A stretch of DNA of 64,000 bases from Streptococcus sp. bf_0095 (GCF_004166885.1 NZ_RCYU01000004.1:1-64000), one strand, 5' to 3'. Shown: positions 28,043 through 37,267, counted from the stretch's first letter. Notes: a model not told the origin generated them from the letters alone. Made by a program: numbers and translations.

Positions 28043-28183
28043 TTATTTTTTCTTAGCCTTTTTTAAAAATTTCTCTCTTAGGCTGGCCACGCGGTCTTTT
28101 TTATTGACTCCACCTGTCGAATGCTTTTCGTGGAATCGTTGAACCTGGGCCTTGCCTTTATCGTCTAATTGGTATTTTCCCAT
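28043..28183 (-). CDS. Small basic protein of the nrdD operon, 46 residues
   Basis: This 46-codon gene starts 12 bases after nrdD. The translation begins MGKYQLDDKGKAQVQRFHEK and ends in a lysine run (FLKKAKKK). It is hydrophilic and strongly basic, with no membrane segment or cysteine. I recall a similar small ORF between nrdD and the acetyltransferase in pneumococcus, which supports it as a real gene. Its function is unknown; RNA, ribosome or NrdD binding are open possibilities. A GGAAG sequence precedes the start at about eight bases. Confidence 0.8.
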   Translation of the reverse strand: MGKYQLDDKGKAQVQRFHEKHSTGGVNKKDRVASLREKFLKKAKKK

Positions 28184-28195
28184 AATCTTCCTTTT

Positions 28196-30406
28196 CTAAT
28201 CTGTCACTTGCTGTCCAGCTGATTTGATCGTGGAGCCATTCATGTGTTTCACCCGTGCAGCTATTTCCTTATGGCGGCCATTGACCATGGGGCGAGCTTG
28301 AGGATTTCCGAGATAGCCGCAGGTCCGTTTGACCACATCTACTGTCTTGGGATCACTATTGCCACAGTTTGGGCAAGTAAAACCACGCTCGGTTGGTGTG
28401 AAGTCCCCTTCGAAGTCACACTTGTAGCAACGGTCAATCGGTGTATTGGTTCCGAGATAACCGACCCGGTCATAGGCATAATCCCAAACCGCCTCTAGGG
28501 CTTTTGGATTTTGTTGGAGCACTGGATACTCGCAATAGTGGATAAAGCCACCGGAGGCCCCTGCTTCTGGATAGACTTTTTCAAAATCCAGTTTCTCAAA
28601 TGGAGTTGGGTTCTTGCGAACATCGTAGTGGAAACTATTGGTGTAATATTCCTTGTCTGTGATATCCGGAACCTGACCAAATTTCTCCGTATCCATGCGA
28701 CAGAAGCGATCTGTCAAGCTTTCTGACGGCGTCGAATAAATCGAGAAGTGGTAGCCATACTGGTCGGACCATTCTTCGACCCGCTTCTTCATATCCTTGA
28801 TGATGGCGATTGTAAATTGTTTGGCTTCTGGATTTGCTTCCCAATTTGGACCATAAAAGACGGTTGCAACTTCATAGAGTCCGATATAGCCAAGAGAAAC
28901 AGTTGCTCTGCGATGACGGAAGAGCTGATCTACCTGATCGTACTTGCCCAAGCGTTTCCCGAAAGCCCCATATTGGTAGAGAATCGGCGCATTAGCTGGT
29001 GTCGCTTCTTTGGTGCGTTCCACCCGGTAAACCAAGGCATCTTCAGCGATGTTCATCCGTTCATTAAAAATTTCCCAGAACTTTTCTTTATTCCCTTCTG
29101 ACTCCAAGGCAATCCGAGGGAGATTGACTGTCACAACCCCTAGGTTCATCCGACCAGAATTGACTTCAACGCCATTTTCGTCCTTCCACCCTTGGAGGAA
29201 AGAGCGACAACCCATGGGCACCTTGAAGGAACCCGTCAACTCGACAATCTTGTCATAAGACAAAACGTCTGGGTACATGCGCTTGGTCGCACATTCCAAG
29301 GCCAACTGCTTGATGTCGTAGTTGGGACTACCTGGTTCTAAGTTGAGGCCTCTTTTTAAACTGAAAATCAACTTAGGGAAAATAGCGGTCCTGTGTTCTG
29401 AACCAAGTCCCTTGATTCGAATTTCCAGAATGGCCTTTTGAATTTCCCGTTCGAAGCGATTGGTTCCAAGACCAAAGCCAAGCGAAGTAAAGGGCGTTTG
29501 CCCATTTGAGGTAAAGAGGGTATTGATCTCGTACTCCAAGGACTGCATGGCATCATAGATGTCCTTTTTCGTTTTCTGCCAAGCATAGTCCTCGAGTTTT
29601 TCAGGGAGAACCCACTCCTCTGCATCTTTCAAGTGCTTCTGATAATTCTTTTCTGCATAAGGAGCCAAGACCTCGTCGATCCGGTCTGCTGAGCAACCCC
29701 CATACTGGCTAGAGGCTACATTGGCAATGATTTGCGAGATCTGAGCCGTTGCAGTTTGGATGGACTTAGGACTTTCTACTTCTGCATTCCCAATCTTAAA
29801 ACCATTGCGTAGCATGCCTTCAAAATCGATCAAACAACAGTTGGTCATCGGAGTGTAAGGACTATAATCCAAATCATGGTAGTGGATATCCCCTTTTTGG
29901 TGGGCATTGGCTACGTGTTTGGGCAACATTTTAAGACCAATAGACTTGCCGACAATTCCTGCTGTCAAATCGCGCTGGGTATTAAAAACGTCGCTGTCCT
30001 TATTGGCATTTTCATTAACGACAGCTTGGTCCTTGTTGAGTAGCTTGCCGATGGTAAAGTTGATATCCGTTGCCTTTGAGCGCTCAAAATCACGCTGCGT
30101 GCGATAGGTAATATAGCTCTCGGCAATCGCATATTCATTGGCTTGCAGCAACTCGTGTTCAACGACATTTTGAATCTCGTAGATTTTTACGCCACGAGGG
30201 AAGCGTTCCAAAATTTCAGCCACAATCCGGTCTGTTACGGTTTCTAATTTCGCTTCCAAGGCTGGAGTGAGACCGGCCACTTCTTCTGTCGCTTTGACCA
30301 AAGCACGGTAAATTTTATCGACATCAAACTTGACCTTCCGCCCATCTCTCTTTTCCACAAAGAGTTGGGGGAGACTTTGGATATGCTCTTCTCGTAACGT
30401 TATCAT
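28196..30406 (-). CDS. nrdD: Anaerobic ribonucleoside-triphosphate reductase
   Basis: This 736-residue class III reductase makes dNTPs from NTPs without oxygen. The N-terminal ATP-cone (FVEKRDGRKVKFDVDKIYRA) gives allosteric control. The catalytic barrel follows. Near the C-terminus CYKC and CPNC form the zinc site, and RTCGYLG carries the glycyl radical residue, about G697. The start at 30406 is preceded by a poor ribosome site (GGGCGAG). The open frame extends 13 codons further, so the exact start is less certain than the identity. It leads an operon with a 46-codon gene, two GNATs and nrdG. Confidence 0.97.
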   Translation of the reverse strand: MITLREEHIQSLPQLFVEKRDGRKVKFDVDKIYRALVKATEEVAGLTPALEAKLETVTDRIVAEILERFPRGVKIYEIQNVVEHELLQANEYAIAESYITYRTQRDFERSKATDINFTIGKLLNKDQAVVNENANKDSDVFNTQRDLTAGIVGKSIGLKMLPKHVANAHQKGDIHYHDLDYSPYTPMTNCCLIDFEGMLRNGFKIGNAEVESPKSIQTATAQISQIIANVASSQYGGCSADRIDEVLAPYAEKNYQKHLKDAEEWVLPEKLEDYAWQKTKKDIYDAMQSLEYEINTLFTSNGQTPFTSLGFGLGTNRFEREIQKAILEIRIKGLGSEHRTAIFPKLIFSLKRGLNLEPGSPNYDIKQLALECATKRMYPDVLSYDKIVELTGSFKVPMGCRSFLQGWKDENGVEVNSGRMNLGVVTVNLPRIALESEGNKEKFWEIFNERMNIAEDALVYRVERTKEATPANAPILYQYGAFGKRLGKYDQVDQLFRHRRATVSLGYIGLYEVATVFYGPNWEANPEAKQFTIAIIKDMKKRVEEWSDQYGYHFSIYSTPSESLTDRFCRMDTEKFGQVPDITDKEYYTNSFHYDVRKNPTPFEKLDFEKVYPEAGASGGFIHYCEYPVLQQNPKALEAVWDYAYDRVGYLGTNTPIDRCYKCDFEGDFTPTERGFTCPNCGNSDPKTVDVVKRTCGYLGNPQARPMVNGRHKEIAARVKHMNGSTIKSAGQQVTD

Positions 30407-30441
30407 ACGCTCGCCCACTTTCTTTTTTATACAAATAGAAT

Positions 30442-30469
30442 TCACTCCATATTATATCACTCAAAAATA
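30442..30469 (-). promoter_or_regulatory. nrdD promoter
   Basis: On the minus strand TTGATT, 16 bases, and TATAAT with a preceding TGA form a promoter toward nrdD. Its -35 abuts the right arm of the inverted repeat at 30476-30526, so a protein or hairpin at that repeat could affect initiation. Confidence 0.65.
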
Positions 30470-30475
30470 AAAAAT

Positions 30476-30526
30476 CAATATCTTGTGGCACAAAATGTTA
30501 TTTCATTTCAAAACCACAAGATATTG
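30476..30526 (-). terminator. 13-bp inverted repeat between the membrane protein gene and nrdD
   Basis: CAATATCTTGTGG and CCACAAGATATTG are perfect complements separated by 25 bases. On the minus strand a T-rich run follows, so it can act as terminator for the gene at 30532. The arms also resemble an NrdR box loosely (CACAAGATATTG), but the spacing is not that of NrdR pairs. Confidence 0.65.
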
Positions 30527-30531
30527 ATAGT

Positions 30532-32313
30532 CTATTTATATTGGTACAAGGTATACTGGGAACCTTTCTGGTTCACTTTTTCATAATTTTTAGTTAAAAC
30601 TTTTTGCAGAGCAGACGTTACATCTAGGTCCTTATTGACCACAATAAACTTCGGCTTGTCTTGCTTAATCTGATTAATCAGATTGGTTCGATTTTCCCTC
30701 GGACCTAGATAGGCCGTCGGAGTTAGGAGGGACGAAGATGCCAGGCGACCACTTTCCTGATAGAGATGGGCCGTCTGATCCCAAGCATAGATGGTATCCT
30801 TGGAATCACTATGACTCTTGATATAGTGGGCAATGGTGCTTCGTTCACTCGCTAGGTTGTTTTGGAGAACAAATTGATTCACAACTGGATAGCCAACTAG
30901 ATAAGCCATTGCCAAAAACGGTAAGAAGGCTTGACTGGAGAAATAAAGGTCCCAGATAGAATTGTTCTTCATCTTCCGGCGCTGATAAGTGGACTCTTCT
31001 CCCGCAAACCAAAGAGCGAACAAAGGGAAACCAAAAGGCAAGAAGCTAAGGAACTGATAGGCCCCTTGCTCTGGTGTCCCAACCACAACAGTGGCAACCA
31101 GCAGAAGACCAAACCAACTCATAAACCGAATCACACGTTGACCGCTTGTCGATACTTTTCGGAAAGACATGACGAAAGCTGAAGCGAAACCAAGGGTCAA
31201 CAGCAATAAACAGTAATAAACCAGGTTGGCAAATAGGTGCCCCGCATCAAACTGGAGGGAGCGGAGACTATATAAGGTCTGATGAATTGCATACCCAAAG
31301 GAGCCGTTCCACACAGTGATGTAGCCTAAGGGATAGAAAAGAAGAGAGAATCCCAAGAGGGCAGCAAGGAATTGATAGAAGCCGTGGGAAAATTTCTTTT
31401 GCTTCACATGATAGGCTGTCAATCCAAGGAAGGCAAGCAGATAAAAAATCACACTCAGCCATGGCACCATCATAAATGCCAAACAGGCTCCTGCGCCATA
31501 AGCGACAAAGGATTCATCTGTTTTCTCACCCTCTAGATAAGCGAGAATGAAATTCATAGAGCCAAATAGGAAGGGTAGGGCATAAAAGACAGCGTAATTG
31601 CCGCCAAATCCAAGCACTCCAGCAAGTAGGTAGAAGAGCAGCTGGACTTGTCCTGCAATTTTTTCACTTGCAACTAAGCTTCTGACCATCCGATACAGGC
31701 TCGTCCCAGCAAAAAAGTAGGCTAAAATCTGGAAGACCACCAGGAGAACTTGACCTCCTACCAAACTTCCTAAACCGCTGATCCCGTAGTAGAGCAAGCC
31801 ATTGACCCCAAAGAAATGACCATAGGGAACTTGACCTTGAGACATTGCCCAACCGGCATATAAGTCCTGGGTTTGCTGATTGGTCGCCAGTAAGTTGATA
31901 AAAGGAAGGGCTACATGGACCAGCCCAAGTAGGACACTAAGAGCAATTGGTAGTGACAAGGGAACTGGTCGCTTAATGGCATAGCGCCCCAACGACTTTT
32001 CATCTTCTTGCTCTTCTAATGTCTCTTCTACATCCTCTTGGTCTTTCGATCTCGCTTCAACCTTCTCTTTGCGACGATGACCAGATTGTGATAGGCGACT
32101 TAGAGTTCCGGTCGAAGCTTCTGTTTCCACCGCTTCTCCAGCAACCTGGCTCTCTTCCTGGTTCTGCTCTGATTCCACCGGTTGACTAGCCGTCAAAACT
32201 TCTTCTTCCCGGCTAATTGATTGTTCCAATACCTTTCGTAGCTCTTGAGTATCTTGAAAATTGGACCCGACACTCAAGCCAAGTTTATGCGATTCTTTTT
32301 CTTTTTCACTCAT
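30532..32313 (-). CDS. Large multipass membrane protein, GT-C-like
   Basis: This is a 593-residue protein. Residues 1-115 are polar and rich in Glu, Ser and Gln, probably disordered and cytoplasmic. From about 120 to 480 there are around ten hydrophobic segments. An extracellular-type C-terminal domain follows, with DTIYAWDQTAHLYQESGRLA and RENRTNLINQIKQDKPKFIV. The layout is like GT-C glycosyltransferases and PMT-like proteins that use lipid-linked sugars, but no clear catalytic motif is seen. It has its own promoter and terminator between hisS and nrdD. The function is unassigned. Confidence 0.6.
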   Translation of the reverse strand: MSEKEKESHKLGLSVGSNFQDTQELRKVLEQSISREEEVLTASQPVESEQNQEESQVAGEAVETEASTGTLSRLSQSGHRRKEKVEARSKDQEDVEETLEEQEDEKSLGRYAIKRPVPLSLPIALSVLLGLVHVALPFINLLATNQQTQDLYAGWAMSQGQVPYGHFFGVNGLLYYGISGLGSLVGGQVLLVVFQILAYFFAGTSLYRMVRSLVASEKIAGQVQLLFYLLAGVLGFGGNYAVFYALPFLFGSMNFILAYLEGEKTDESFVAYGAGACLAFMMVPWLSVIFYLLAFLGLTAYHVKQKKFSHGFYQFLAALLGFSLLFYPLGYITVWNGSFGYAIHQTLYSLRSLQFDAGHLFANLVYYCLLLLTLGFASAFVMSFRKVSTSGQRVIRFMSWFGLLLVATVVVGTPEQGAYQFLSFLPFGFPLFALWFAGEESTYQRRKMKNNSIWDLYFSSQAFLPFLAMAYLVGYPVVNQFVLQNNLASERSTIAHYIKSHSDSKDTIYAWDQTAHLYQESGRLASSSLLTPTAYLGPRENRTNLINQIKQDKPKFIVVNKDLDVTSALQKVLTKNYEKVNQKGSQYTLYQYK

Positions 32314-32371
32314 ACCGTGTTTTTTCCTTTACTAGAATTGCAAGTGCTAAAGGGCACATGCATACCCTACT

Positions 32372-32400
32372 AGTATATCAAAAATGGGCCCAGCTGTCAG
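32372..32400 (-). promoter_or_regulatory. Promoter of the GT-C-like membrane protein gene
   Basis: CTGACA (32395-32400), 17 bases, and TATACT (32372-32377) preceded by TGA point toward the gene ending at 30532. Confidence 0.7.
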
Positions 32401-32430
32401 CTTTCTCCACAAGGAGAAAGTAGAGGACAT

Positions 32431-32470
32431 GCAAAAAGACTGACACCTTCTCGGCATCCGTCTTTTCTTT
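32431..32470 (-). terminator. Terminator after hisS
   Basis: AAAAGAC/GTCTTTT with partial inner pairing lies at the hisS stop and reads into T residues on both strands. The loop is large, so strength is uncertain. Confidence 0.45.
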
Positions 32471-33745
32471 TTATAGTTGATTCAAAATAGTCTGAAAATC
32501 TTTTTTTACTTCTTCGATGGACGTGGTCATTTCCTGGCGAGTCTGGTTGTTTTTGACGGTGATTTGCCCACTTTCAACCTCGCTACCACCTAAGGCAATG
32601 ATAGTTTTGGCCCCAAAGACGTCAGCTGACTTGAACTGAGCCTTCAACTTACGGCCTAGGTAATCACGTTCTGCGATGAAGCCTTGACGACGAAGGGCCT
32701 GAACCAATTCCAAGGCAGCTACTTCTGCTTCTGAACCCAACACAGCAATGTAGACATCCAATGACGTCTCAACAGGAAGCTCAACTCCTTGTTTATCGAG
32801 GATCAACAAGAGACGCTCAAGTCCCATCCCAAAACCAAAACCTGGTGTTGCTGGTCCACCAAAATATTCTACCAAGCCATCGTAACGACCTCCCGCACAA
32901 ACGGTCAACTCATTCCCATCTACTTCTGTCACGAACTCAAAAATAGTGTGATTGTAGTAGTCTAGGCCACGTACCATATTGGTATCGATGACATAGTCAA
33001 TTCCGAGACCGTCTAGCATAGCCCGTACGGCATCAAAGTGTGCCTGGCTTTCTTCGTCCAAGTAGTCTAGGATAGATGGAGCATTCTCAACCGCTTGCTT
33101 GTCTTCTTTTTCTTTTGAGTCCAAGACGCGGAGCGGATTTTCTTCTAGACGACGTTGACTATCTTTTGAAAGTTGGTCCTTCATTGGAAGGAGATAGTCG
33201 ATCAAAGCTTGGCGATAAGCTGCCCGACTGGCTGTGCTACCTAGGGTATTCAAGTGGAGGACGACATTTTCAATGCCAATCTCTTTGAAGAATTGGTCAG
33301 CCATGGCAATCGTCTCGACGTCTGTGGCTGGATTGCTAGATCCAAAACACTCTACACCAATCTGGTGGAATTGACGCAAACGGCCAGCCTGAGGACGCTC
33401 ATAACGGAACATGGGCCCAATATAATAGACCTTGCTTGGTTTTTGAACCTCTGGTGCAAAGAGTTTATTTTCAACATAGGAGCGGACCACTGGTGCTGTC
33501 CCTTCCGGACGCAAAGTGATATGACGATCACCCTTATCATAGAAGTCGTACATCTCCTTGGTCACGATATCCGTTGTATCCCCTACCGAACGACTAATCA
33601 CCTCGTAATGTTCAAAAATAGGTGTGCGGATCTCTGCGTAATTGTATTTTTTAAAGGTTTCGCGAGCAAATCCTTCTACATATTGCCACTTAGCGGATTC
33701 CTGTGGCAGGATATCTTGGGTTCCTTTTGGTTTTTGTAATTTCAT
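32471..33745 (-). CDS. hisS: Histidyl-tRNA synthetase
   Basis: This 424-residue class II synthetase charges tRNA-His. Motif 2 lies in [20 protein letters not shown] and motif 3 near [14 protein letters not shown]. The histidine-specific loop is [12 protein letters not shown] and [10 protein letters not shown]. The C-terminal anticodon-binding domain starts near 325. A GTG three codons upstream overlaps the ribosome site; ATG at 33745 has AGGAG eight bases away and gives [19 protein letters not shown]. No T-box consensus is visible upstream. In many Firmicutes aspS follows hisS; here it does not. Confidence 0.97.
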   Translation of the reverse strand: MKLQKPKGTQDILPQESAKWQYVEGFARETFKKYNYAEIRTPIFEHYEVISRSVGDTTDIVTKEMYDFYDKGDRHITLRPEGTAPVVRSYVENKLFAPEVQKPSKVYYIGPMFRYERPQAGRLRQFHQIGVECFGSSNPATDVETIAMADQFFKEIGIENVVLHLNTLGSTASRAAYRQALIDYLLPMKDQLSKDSQRRLEENPLRVLDSKEKEDKQAVENAPSILDYLDEESQAHFDAVRAMLDGLGIDYVIDTNMVRGLDYYNHTIFEFVTEVDGNELTVCAGGRYDGLVEYFGGPATPGFGFGMGLERLLLILDKQGVELPVETSLDVYIAVLGSEAEVAALELVQALRRQGFIAERDYLGRKLKAQFKSADVFGAKTIIALGGSEVESGQITVKNNQTRQEMTTSIEEVKKDFQTILNQL

Positions 33746-33873
33746 AGACACCACTCCTTTGCTTGCTTTGTACTATTTATTTTATCATAATTTCTAGTTC
33801 GTGACAGCGCTCAAGCGATAAAATCAGCCTACAAGCCCATCAGGAATAGAAAAAGGGAACTTCTCCAGCCCCA

Positions 33874-33910
33874 TAAAAATCGAGCCCGCATCACATGCAA
33901 GGCTCGATTT
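33874..33910 (-). terminator. asnA terminator
   Basis: AAATCGAGCC and GGCTCGATTT pair around a 14-base loop shortly after the asnA stop and are followed on the minus strand by TTATG. Confidence 0.75.
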
Positions 33911-33935
33911 CTTTCGTTTCTTTCTTTCAACTATC

Positions 33936-34928
33936 TTATAAGATATTTTCATATTGTTCGCGAACTTCCTGCGGCCAGACGCTGGTTTGGACTTCTCCGA
34001 TATGTTTCTTACGAAGCAAGAACATAGCCATCCGCGATTGACCAATCCCACCTCCGATAGTTAGTGGAAAGAGTCCATTCAAGAGCGCGCGGTGCCATTC
34101 CAATTCTAAACGATCTTGATCTCCTGTAATAGCAACCTGGCGCTTGAGGGTGTCTTCATCAACCCGAATCCCCATAGAAGATAATTCGAATGCCGCCCCT
34201 AAGTTATCGTTCCAAACAAGGATATCCCCGTTTAAGCCCTTGTAGCCATTTTCAGTTTCTGTTGTCCAGTCGTCATAGTCTGGTGCCCGTCCATCGTGCG
34301 GTTTACCATCTGATAAGACGCCACCAATCCCAATCAAAAAGACAGCTCCATATTCTTTGGTGATGGCATTTTCCCGCTCTTTCGGCGTCAAGTCAGGATA
34401 ACGCTCTACCAACTCTTCTGTGTGGATAAAGGTGATTTGCTTCGGCAGGATCGATTCAATATCATAGCGAGCTTCAACTGCCAACTCTGTTAGACGAATG
34501 GCCTTGTAGATTTTTTCAACTGTTTCCTTCAAGTAGGCTAGGTTACGGCTCCCATTTGGAATGACCTTTTCCCAGTCCCATTGGTCGACATAAACTGAGT
34601 GGGTCGCATCCAGCGAATCTTCATCTGGACGAAGGGCCTTCATATGGACGAAGAGACCTTCCCCTTCCCCAAAGCCAAATCGCGCCAAGGTATGACGCTT
34701 CCATTTTGCAAGGGAATGAACCACTTCATAGGTCTCATTGGGAATTTGTAAGACCTTTACAGAGACAGGGTTTTCCACACCGGATAGGTTGTCCTGCATC
34801 CCATCTCCTACCTTGCTCAAGATTGGACCTTGAACCTCAACGACTTCTAGTTTGTCTTTCAAATATTGAGTAAATGTTGTTTTTACAAATGAAATTTCTT
34901 CTTGCTGATGAATAAAACTCTTCTTCAT
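33936..34928 (-). CDS. asnA: Aspartate-ammonia ligase
   Basis: This 330-residue enzyme makes asparagine from aspartate, ammonia and ATP. It is a class II synthetase-like fold. The segment [12 protein letters not shown] and C-terminal [20 protein letters not shown] are the family signatures, and [20 protein letters not shown] is also typical. It is monocistronic with its own promoter and terminator. The glutamine-dependent AsnB is not in the window. Confidence 0.97.
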   Translation of the reverse strand: MKKSFIHQQEEISFVKTTFTQYLKDKLEVVEVQGPILSKVGDGMQDNLSGVENPVSVKVLQIPNETYEVVHSLAKWKRHTLARFGFGEGEGLFVHMKALRPDEDSLDATHSVYVDQWDWEKVIPNGSRNLAYLKETVEKIYKAIRLTELAVEARYDIESILPKQITFIHTEELVERYPDLTPKERENAITKEYGAVFLIGIGGVLSDGKPHDGRAPDYDDWTTETENGYKGLNGDILVWNDNLGAAFELSSMGIRVDEDTLKRQVAITGDQDRLELEWHRALLNGLFPLTIGGGIGQSRMAMFLLRKKHIGEVQTSVWPQEVREQYENIL

Positions 34929-34957
34929 AGAGACTCCCTTTAAATAGTATGAATTTG

Positions 34958-34985
34958 ATTATACGCTTTTTTAGAGAAAAAGCAA
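34958..34985 (-). promoter_or_regulatory. asnA promoter
   Basis: TTGCTT (34980-34985), 16 bases, and TATAAT (34958-34963) direct transcription toward asnA with a short leader. GGGAG precedes the asnA ATG at a normal distance. Confidence 0.7.
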
Positions 34986-35097
34986 TACCTACTGCTTCAA
35001 AAAGGGGTTTTGAAAGCTGTTTCAAGACCCTCTCCTTTCAGCTATTTAACCTATCTATTTTATACTCATTTTTATTTTAACAATCAAAGTTATACTG

Positions 35098-35126
35098 TTG
35101 AAATAAGGTGCTTTTTGTGCTACAAT
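35098..35126 (+). promoter_or_regulatory. Promoter of the LPXTG protein gene
   Basis: TTGAAA (35098-35103), 17 bases, and TACAAT (35121-35126) preceded by TGC. The predicted start near 35133 gives an untranslated leader of about 200 bases. Confidence 0.75.
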
Positions 35127-35132
35127 CTATCT

Positions 35133-35330
35133 AAGAAAACAATTTTATGATTGTTTGAACAAAGGGAGGATTTTATTCTTAACAACACCATAACTAACAA
35201 CCGAGTAACCTGTCGCAATACCGTGTCGTTTAATAGCGATTCCATCTTTTGGAAGCCTACTGTTCGTCTTAGTTGAACTAAGAGTAGGATTGTTTATTAA
35301 ACACCCATCTTATGAAAAAGGAAGAAAATT
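35133..35330 (+). promoter_or_regulatory. Long structured leader of the LPXTG gene
   Basis: The leader carries GGGAGG at 35163 with no ATG or GTG at a usable distance, then an open stretch without early stops, then a hairpin at about 35258-35292 (CCTACT/AGTAGG outside CTTAG/CTAAG). The real ribosome site AAGGA precedes ATG 35331. I do not recognise a riboswitch class. Confidence 0.45.
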
Positions 35331-37055
35331 ATGGATAAAAAGAAATTTTGGATTTTCCCATTTGTTCTTTGTTTGCTAGCCACCCTATTCACTTTAGGGT
35401 TGAATAGATTATCTGCTGAAACATCGACTGTTTCGGTAACAGGAAAATTTGCGGACACGATTACCAGTGTCAACGTCACCAATAACGAAGGTGGAGATCT
35501 CACTTGGGAGTTGGAGCAATGGGCTACTTTCCGAATTAATGCCACTTACGATTTAGCTGGAAAAAATGTCAAGGCAGGAGACACCACCGTCGTGACTGTG
35601 CCAGATGCCCTCATCATTTCTTCAGACAGCTTCGAGATTCGAGATATTAACACCAACGAGGTCATCGCTCATGCAACCGTAGATGCTGCAAAAAAATCGA
35701 TTTCCCTCACCTATACAGACTATGTTGAAAAACACTCTGACACAAATGGCTCCTTCTTCTTCTATGCACGGATTGATTTCCAAAAGCACCCTGAAAAAGG
35801 AGAAATCCCAATTGAAATTACCATTAACAACGAGGTAAAGGTCGGCGGAAAAGTAACCTTCAAGGGAGTTGGAGACGGCAATCCCAAAGTCTTGACAAAG
35901 ACGAGCTGGGTGAATTCAGACAATCACAAGAAGGTATCCTATACCATTTCTGTCAACCGAACCAGAGAAAATATCAATAGCGTGACCATTGAAGATCACA
36001 TGAAATTTACCAACGCTTCTTATGTGCCTGGCAGCATCAAAATCTTAAAAGGTACCTTTGCCTTTGTAGCAGGTGAATGGCAATTTAGCGATCGAACAGA
36101 TGTCACTGACCAACACAAGGTGACGATTAGTGAAGACGGTCAATCCTTTGTAGTTGACTTAGGCGATATCACTGAAAAAGACCAGTATCGTATTGCTTAC
36201 GACGTTGAGCTCAACTACGAGCCTGTAGATGGCGAACTCCTAAAAAATGATGCCATCTTGAAAGGAAAAAATACAGTAGTGAAAGAAGTAACCAATGCTG
36301 CCGCTGTACAAATCGCTGGTGGCTCTGGTGTTGGCTATGTATTTACTATCAATATCCACAAAGTAGATGATGCCAACCAACCTCTTCAAGGTGCCAAATT
36401 CAAGGTCGTACGTCAAGCGAACAACCAAGTCATCGGTGAGTATGTAACCGACGAAAACGGGAACATTACTGTCAGTGCTTTGCTAAAAGATAAGTATATC
36501 TTAACTGAAACAGAAGCACCCGCAGGCTACACCATCAAATCTGCAGATACAGAAGTCAATACTGAAGATTTCGGAGCCGATCACTCAGTAACTAAGACGA
36601 TCGTCAATCCGAAGGAAGAAACGACCACGACTACGACTACGACCACGACTACAACGACTACTACAACAACTTCGACTACGACAACAACCGAAGAGCCAAC
36701 TACTACTTCAACCACTACAGGTGAAACAACGACTACTACGACTACAACTGAAGAACCGACTACATCTTCAACTACTACAACAACCAAAGAAGATACAACA
36801 ACGACTACTACGACAGGTGAAACAACGACAACGACAACAACTACCACAAGCGAAGAACCTACTACTAAAGTAACGACTACTCCAAACCCAACTCCGTCAT
36901 CTTCAACAACTGAAGGTACCGGCGATGGCAAAGGTAAAGGTCGGAAGAAAGTCCTCCCAAGTACAGGTGAAGTTGCCGCTACTGGATTCATTGTTCTCGG
37001 AGCAGTTGTTCTATCAGGTGCTATCTTATTGAAACGTAAACTCTCACATCAATAA
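35331..37055 (+). CDS. LPXTG cell-wall-anchored adhesin-like protein
   Basis: This is a 574-residue surface protein. Signal peptide: MDKKKFWIFPFVLCLLATLF and a likely cut after RLSAE near residue 30. Residues 31-330 look like the Ig-like adhesive domains of collagen-binding and SpaA-like proteins. Residues about 343-430 form a Cna-B/SpaA domain (VFTINIHKVDDANQPLQGAKF, LTETEAPAGYTI) that could form an internal Lys-Asn bond. A threonine-rich stalk with short TTTEEPTT-like units follows (about 430-525). LPSTGE at 542-547, a hydrophobic segment and KRKLSHQ complete the sortase signal. The ligand is unknown. Confidence 0.88.
   Translation: MDKKKFWIFPFVLCLLATLFTLGLNRLSAETSTVSVTGKFADTITSVNVTNNEGGDLTWELEQWATFRINATYDLAGKNVKAGDTTVVTVPDALIISSDSFEIRDINTNEVIAHATVDAAKKSISLTYTDYVEKHSDTNGSFFFYARIDFQKHPEKGEIPIEITINNEVKVGGKVTFKGVGDGNPKVLTKTSWVNSDNHKKVSYTISVNRTRENINSVTIEDHMKFTNASYVPGSIKILKGTFAFVAGEWQFSDRTDVTDQHKVTISEDGQSFVVDLGDITEKDQYRIAYDVELNYEPVDGELLKNDAILKGKNTVVKEVTNAAAVQIAGGSGVGYVFTINIHKVDDANQPLQGAKFKVVRQANNQVIGEYVTDENGNITVSALLKDKYILTETEAPAGYTIKSADTEVNTEDFGADHSVTKTIVNPKEETTTTTTTTTTTTTTTTTSTTTTTEEPTTTSTTTGETTTTTTTTEEPTTSSTTTTTKEDTTTTTTTGETTTTTTTTTSEEPTTKVTTTPNPTPSSSTTEGTGDGKGKGRKKVLPSTGEVAATGFIVLGAVVLSGAILLKRKLSHQ
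36618..36920 (+). repeat. Threonine-codon repeat tract encoding the stalk
   Basis: Runs of ACN triplets coding for 5-19 threonines alternate with EEPTTTS, GETTTT and KEDTTT units. Such tracts vary in length between strains by slippage or recombination. The complementary strand is open as a valine-rich frame, which is a by-product of the repeat. Confidence 0.85.
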
Positions 37056-37070
37056 AGATGACTAAATCGC

Positions 37071-37099
37071 AACCTCTAGCTAATAGCTAGAGGTTTTTT
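37071..37099 (+). terminator. Terminator of the LPXTG gene
   Basis: AACCTCTAGC/GCTAGAGGTT with a five-base loop and then TTTT, 15 bases after the stop. Confidence 0.9.
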
Positions 37100-37197
37100 G
37101 TGTCTTCTAAAATAACATTTCTACTGGCAACAACATCTTCCTAGCAGGTCACAAGGAGATCCAATTTAGACCTATTTCGATTTTTTTCAAAATAGAG

Positions 37198-37226
37198 TTG
37201 ACAAAATGATAGTGGAGTTATACAAT
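37198..37226 (+). promoter_or_regulatory. Promoter of the sdpR-sdpI-like pair
   Basis: TTGACA (37198-37203), 17 bases and TACAAT (37221-37226). It is close to consensus, so expression is probably held down by a repressor at the adjacent operator. Confidence 0.85.
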
Positions 37227-37250
37227 CTATTTAGAAAGATATCTAAATAG
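37227..37250 (+). promoter_or_regulatory. Operator of the SdpR-like repressor
   Basis: CTATTTAGA and TCTAAATAG are perfect nine-base arms with a six-base spacer, lying directly downstream of the -10 element over the transcription start. The position is ideal for repression by the ArsR-type protein encoded next. Confidence 0.8.
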
Positions 37251-37267
37251 GTTAGAGGAGATAGAGA

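Noticed and set aside
30476-30526. Pair of NrdR boxes at nrdD
   Set aside because: The match to the NrdR consensus is partial and the spacing between arms is unlike known NrdR pairs. Kept as a terminator with an open question.
33746-33873. T-box leader for hisS or asnA
   Set aside because: No T-box consensus sequence or specifier-loop arrangement was seen upstream of hisS, asnA or thrC.
36581-36991. Valine-rich 136-codon frame on the minus strand
   Set aside because: It is the complement of the threonine-codon repeat of the LPXTG gene. ACN repeats stay open as GTN on the other strand. No ribosome site.
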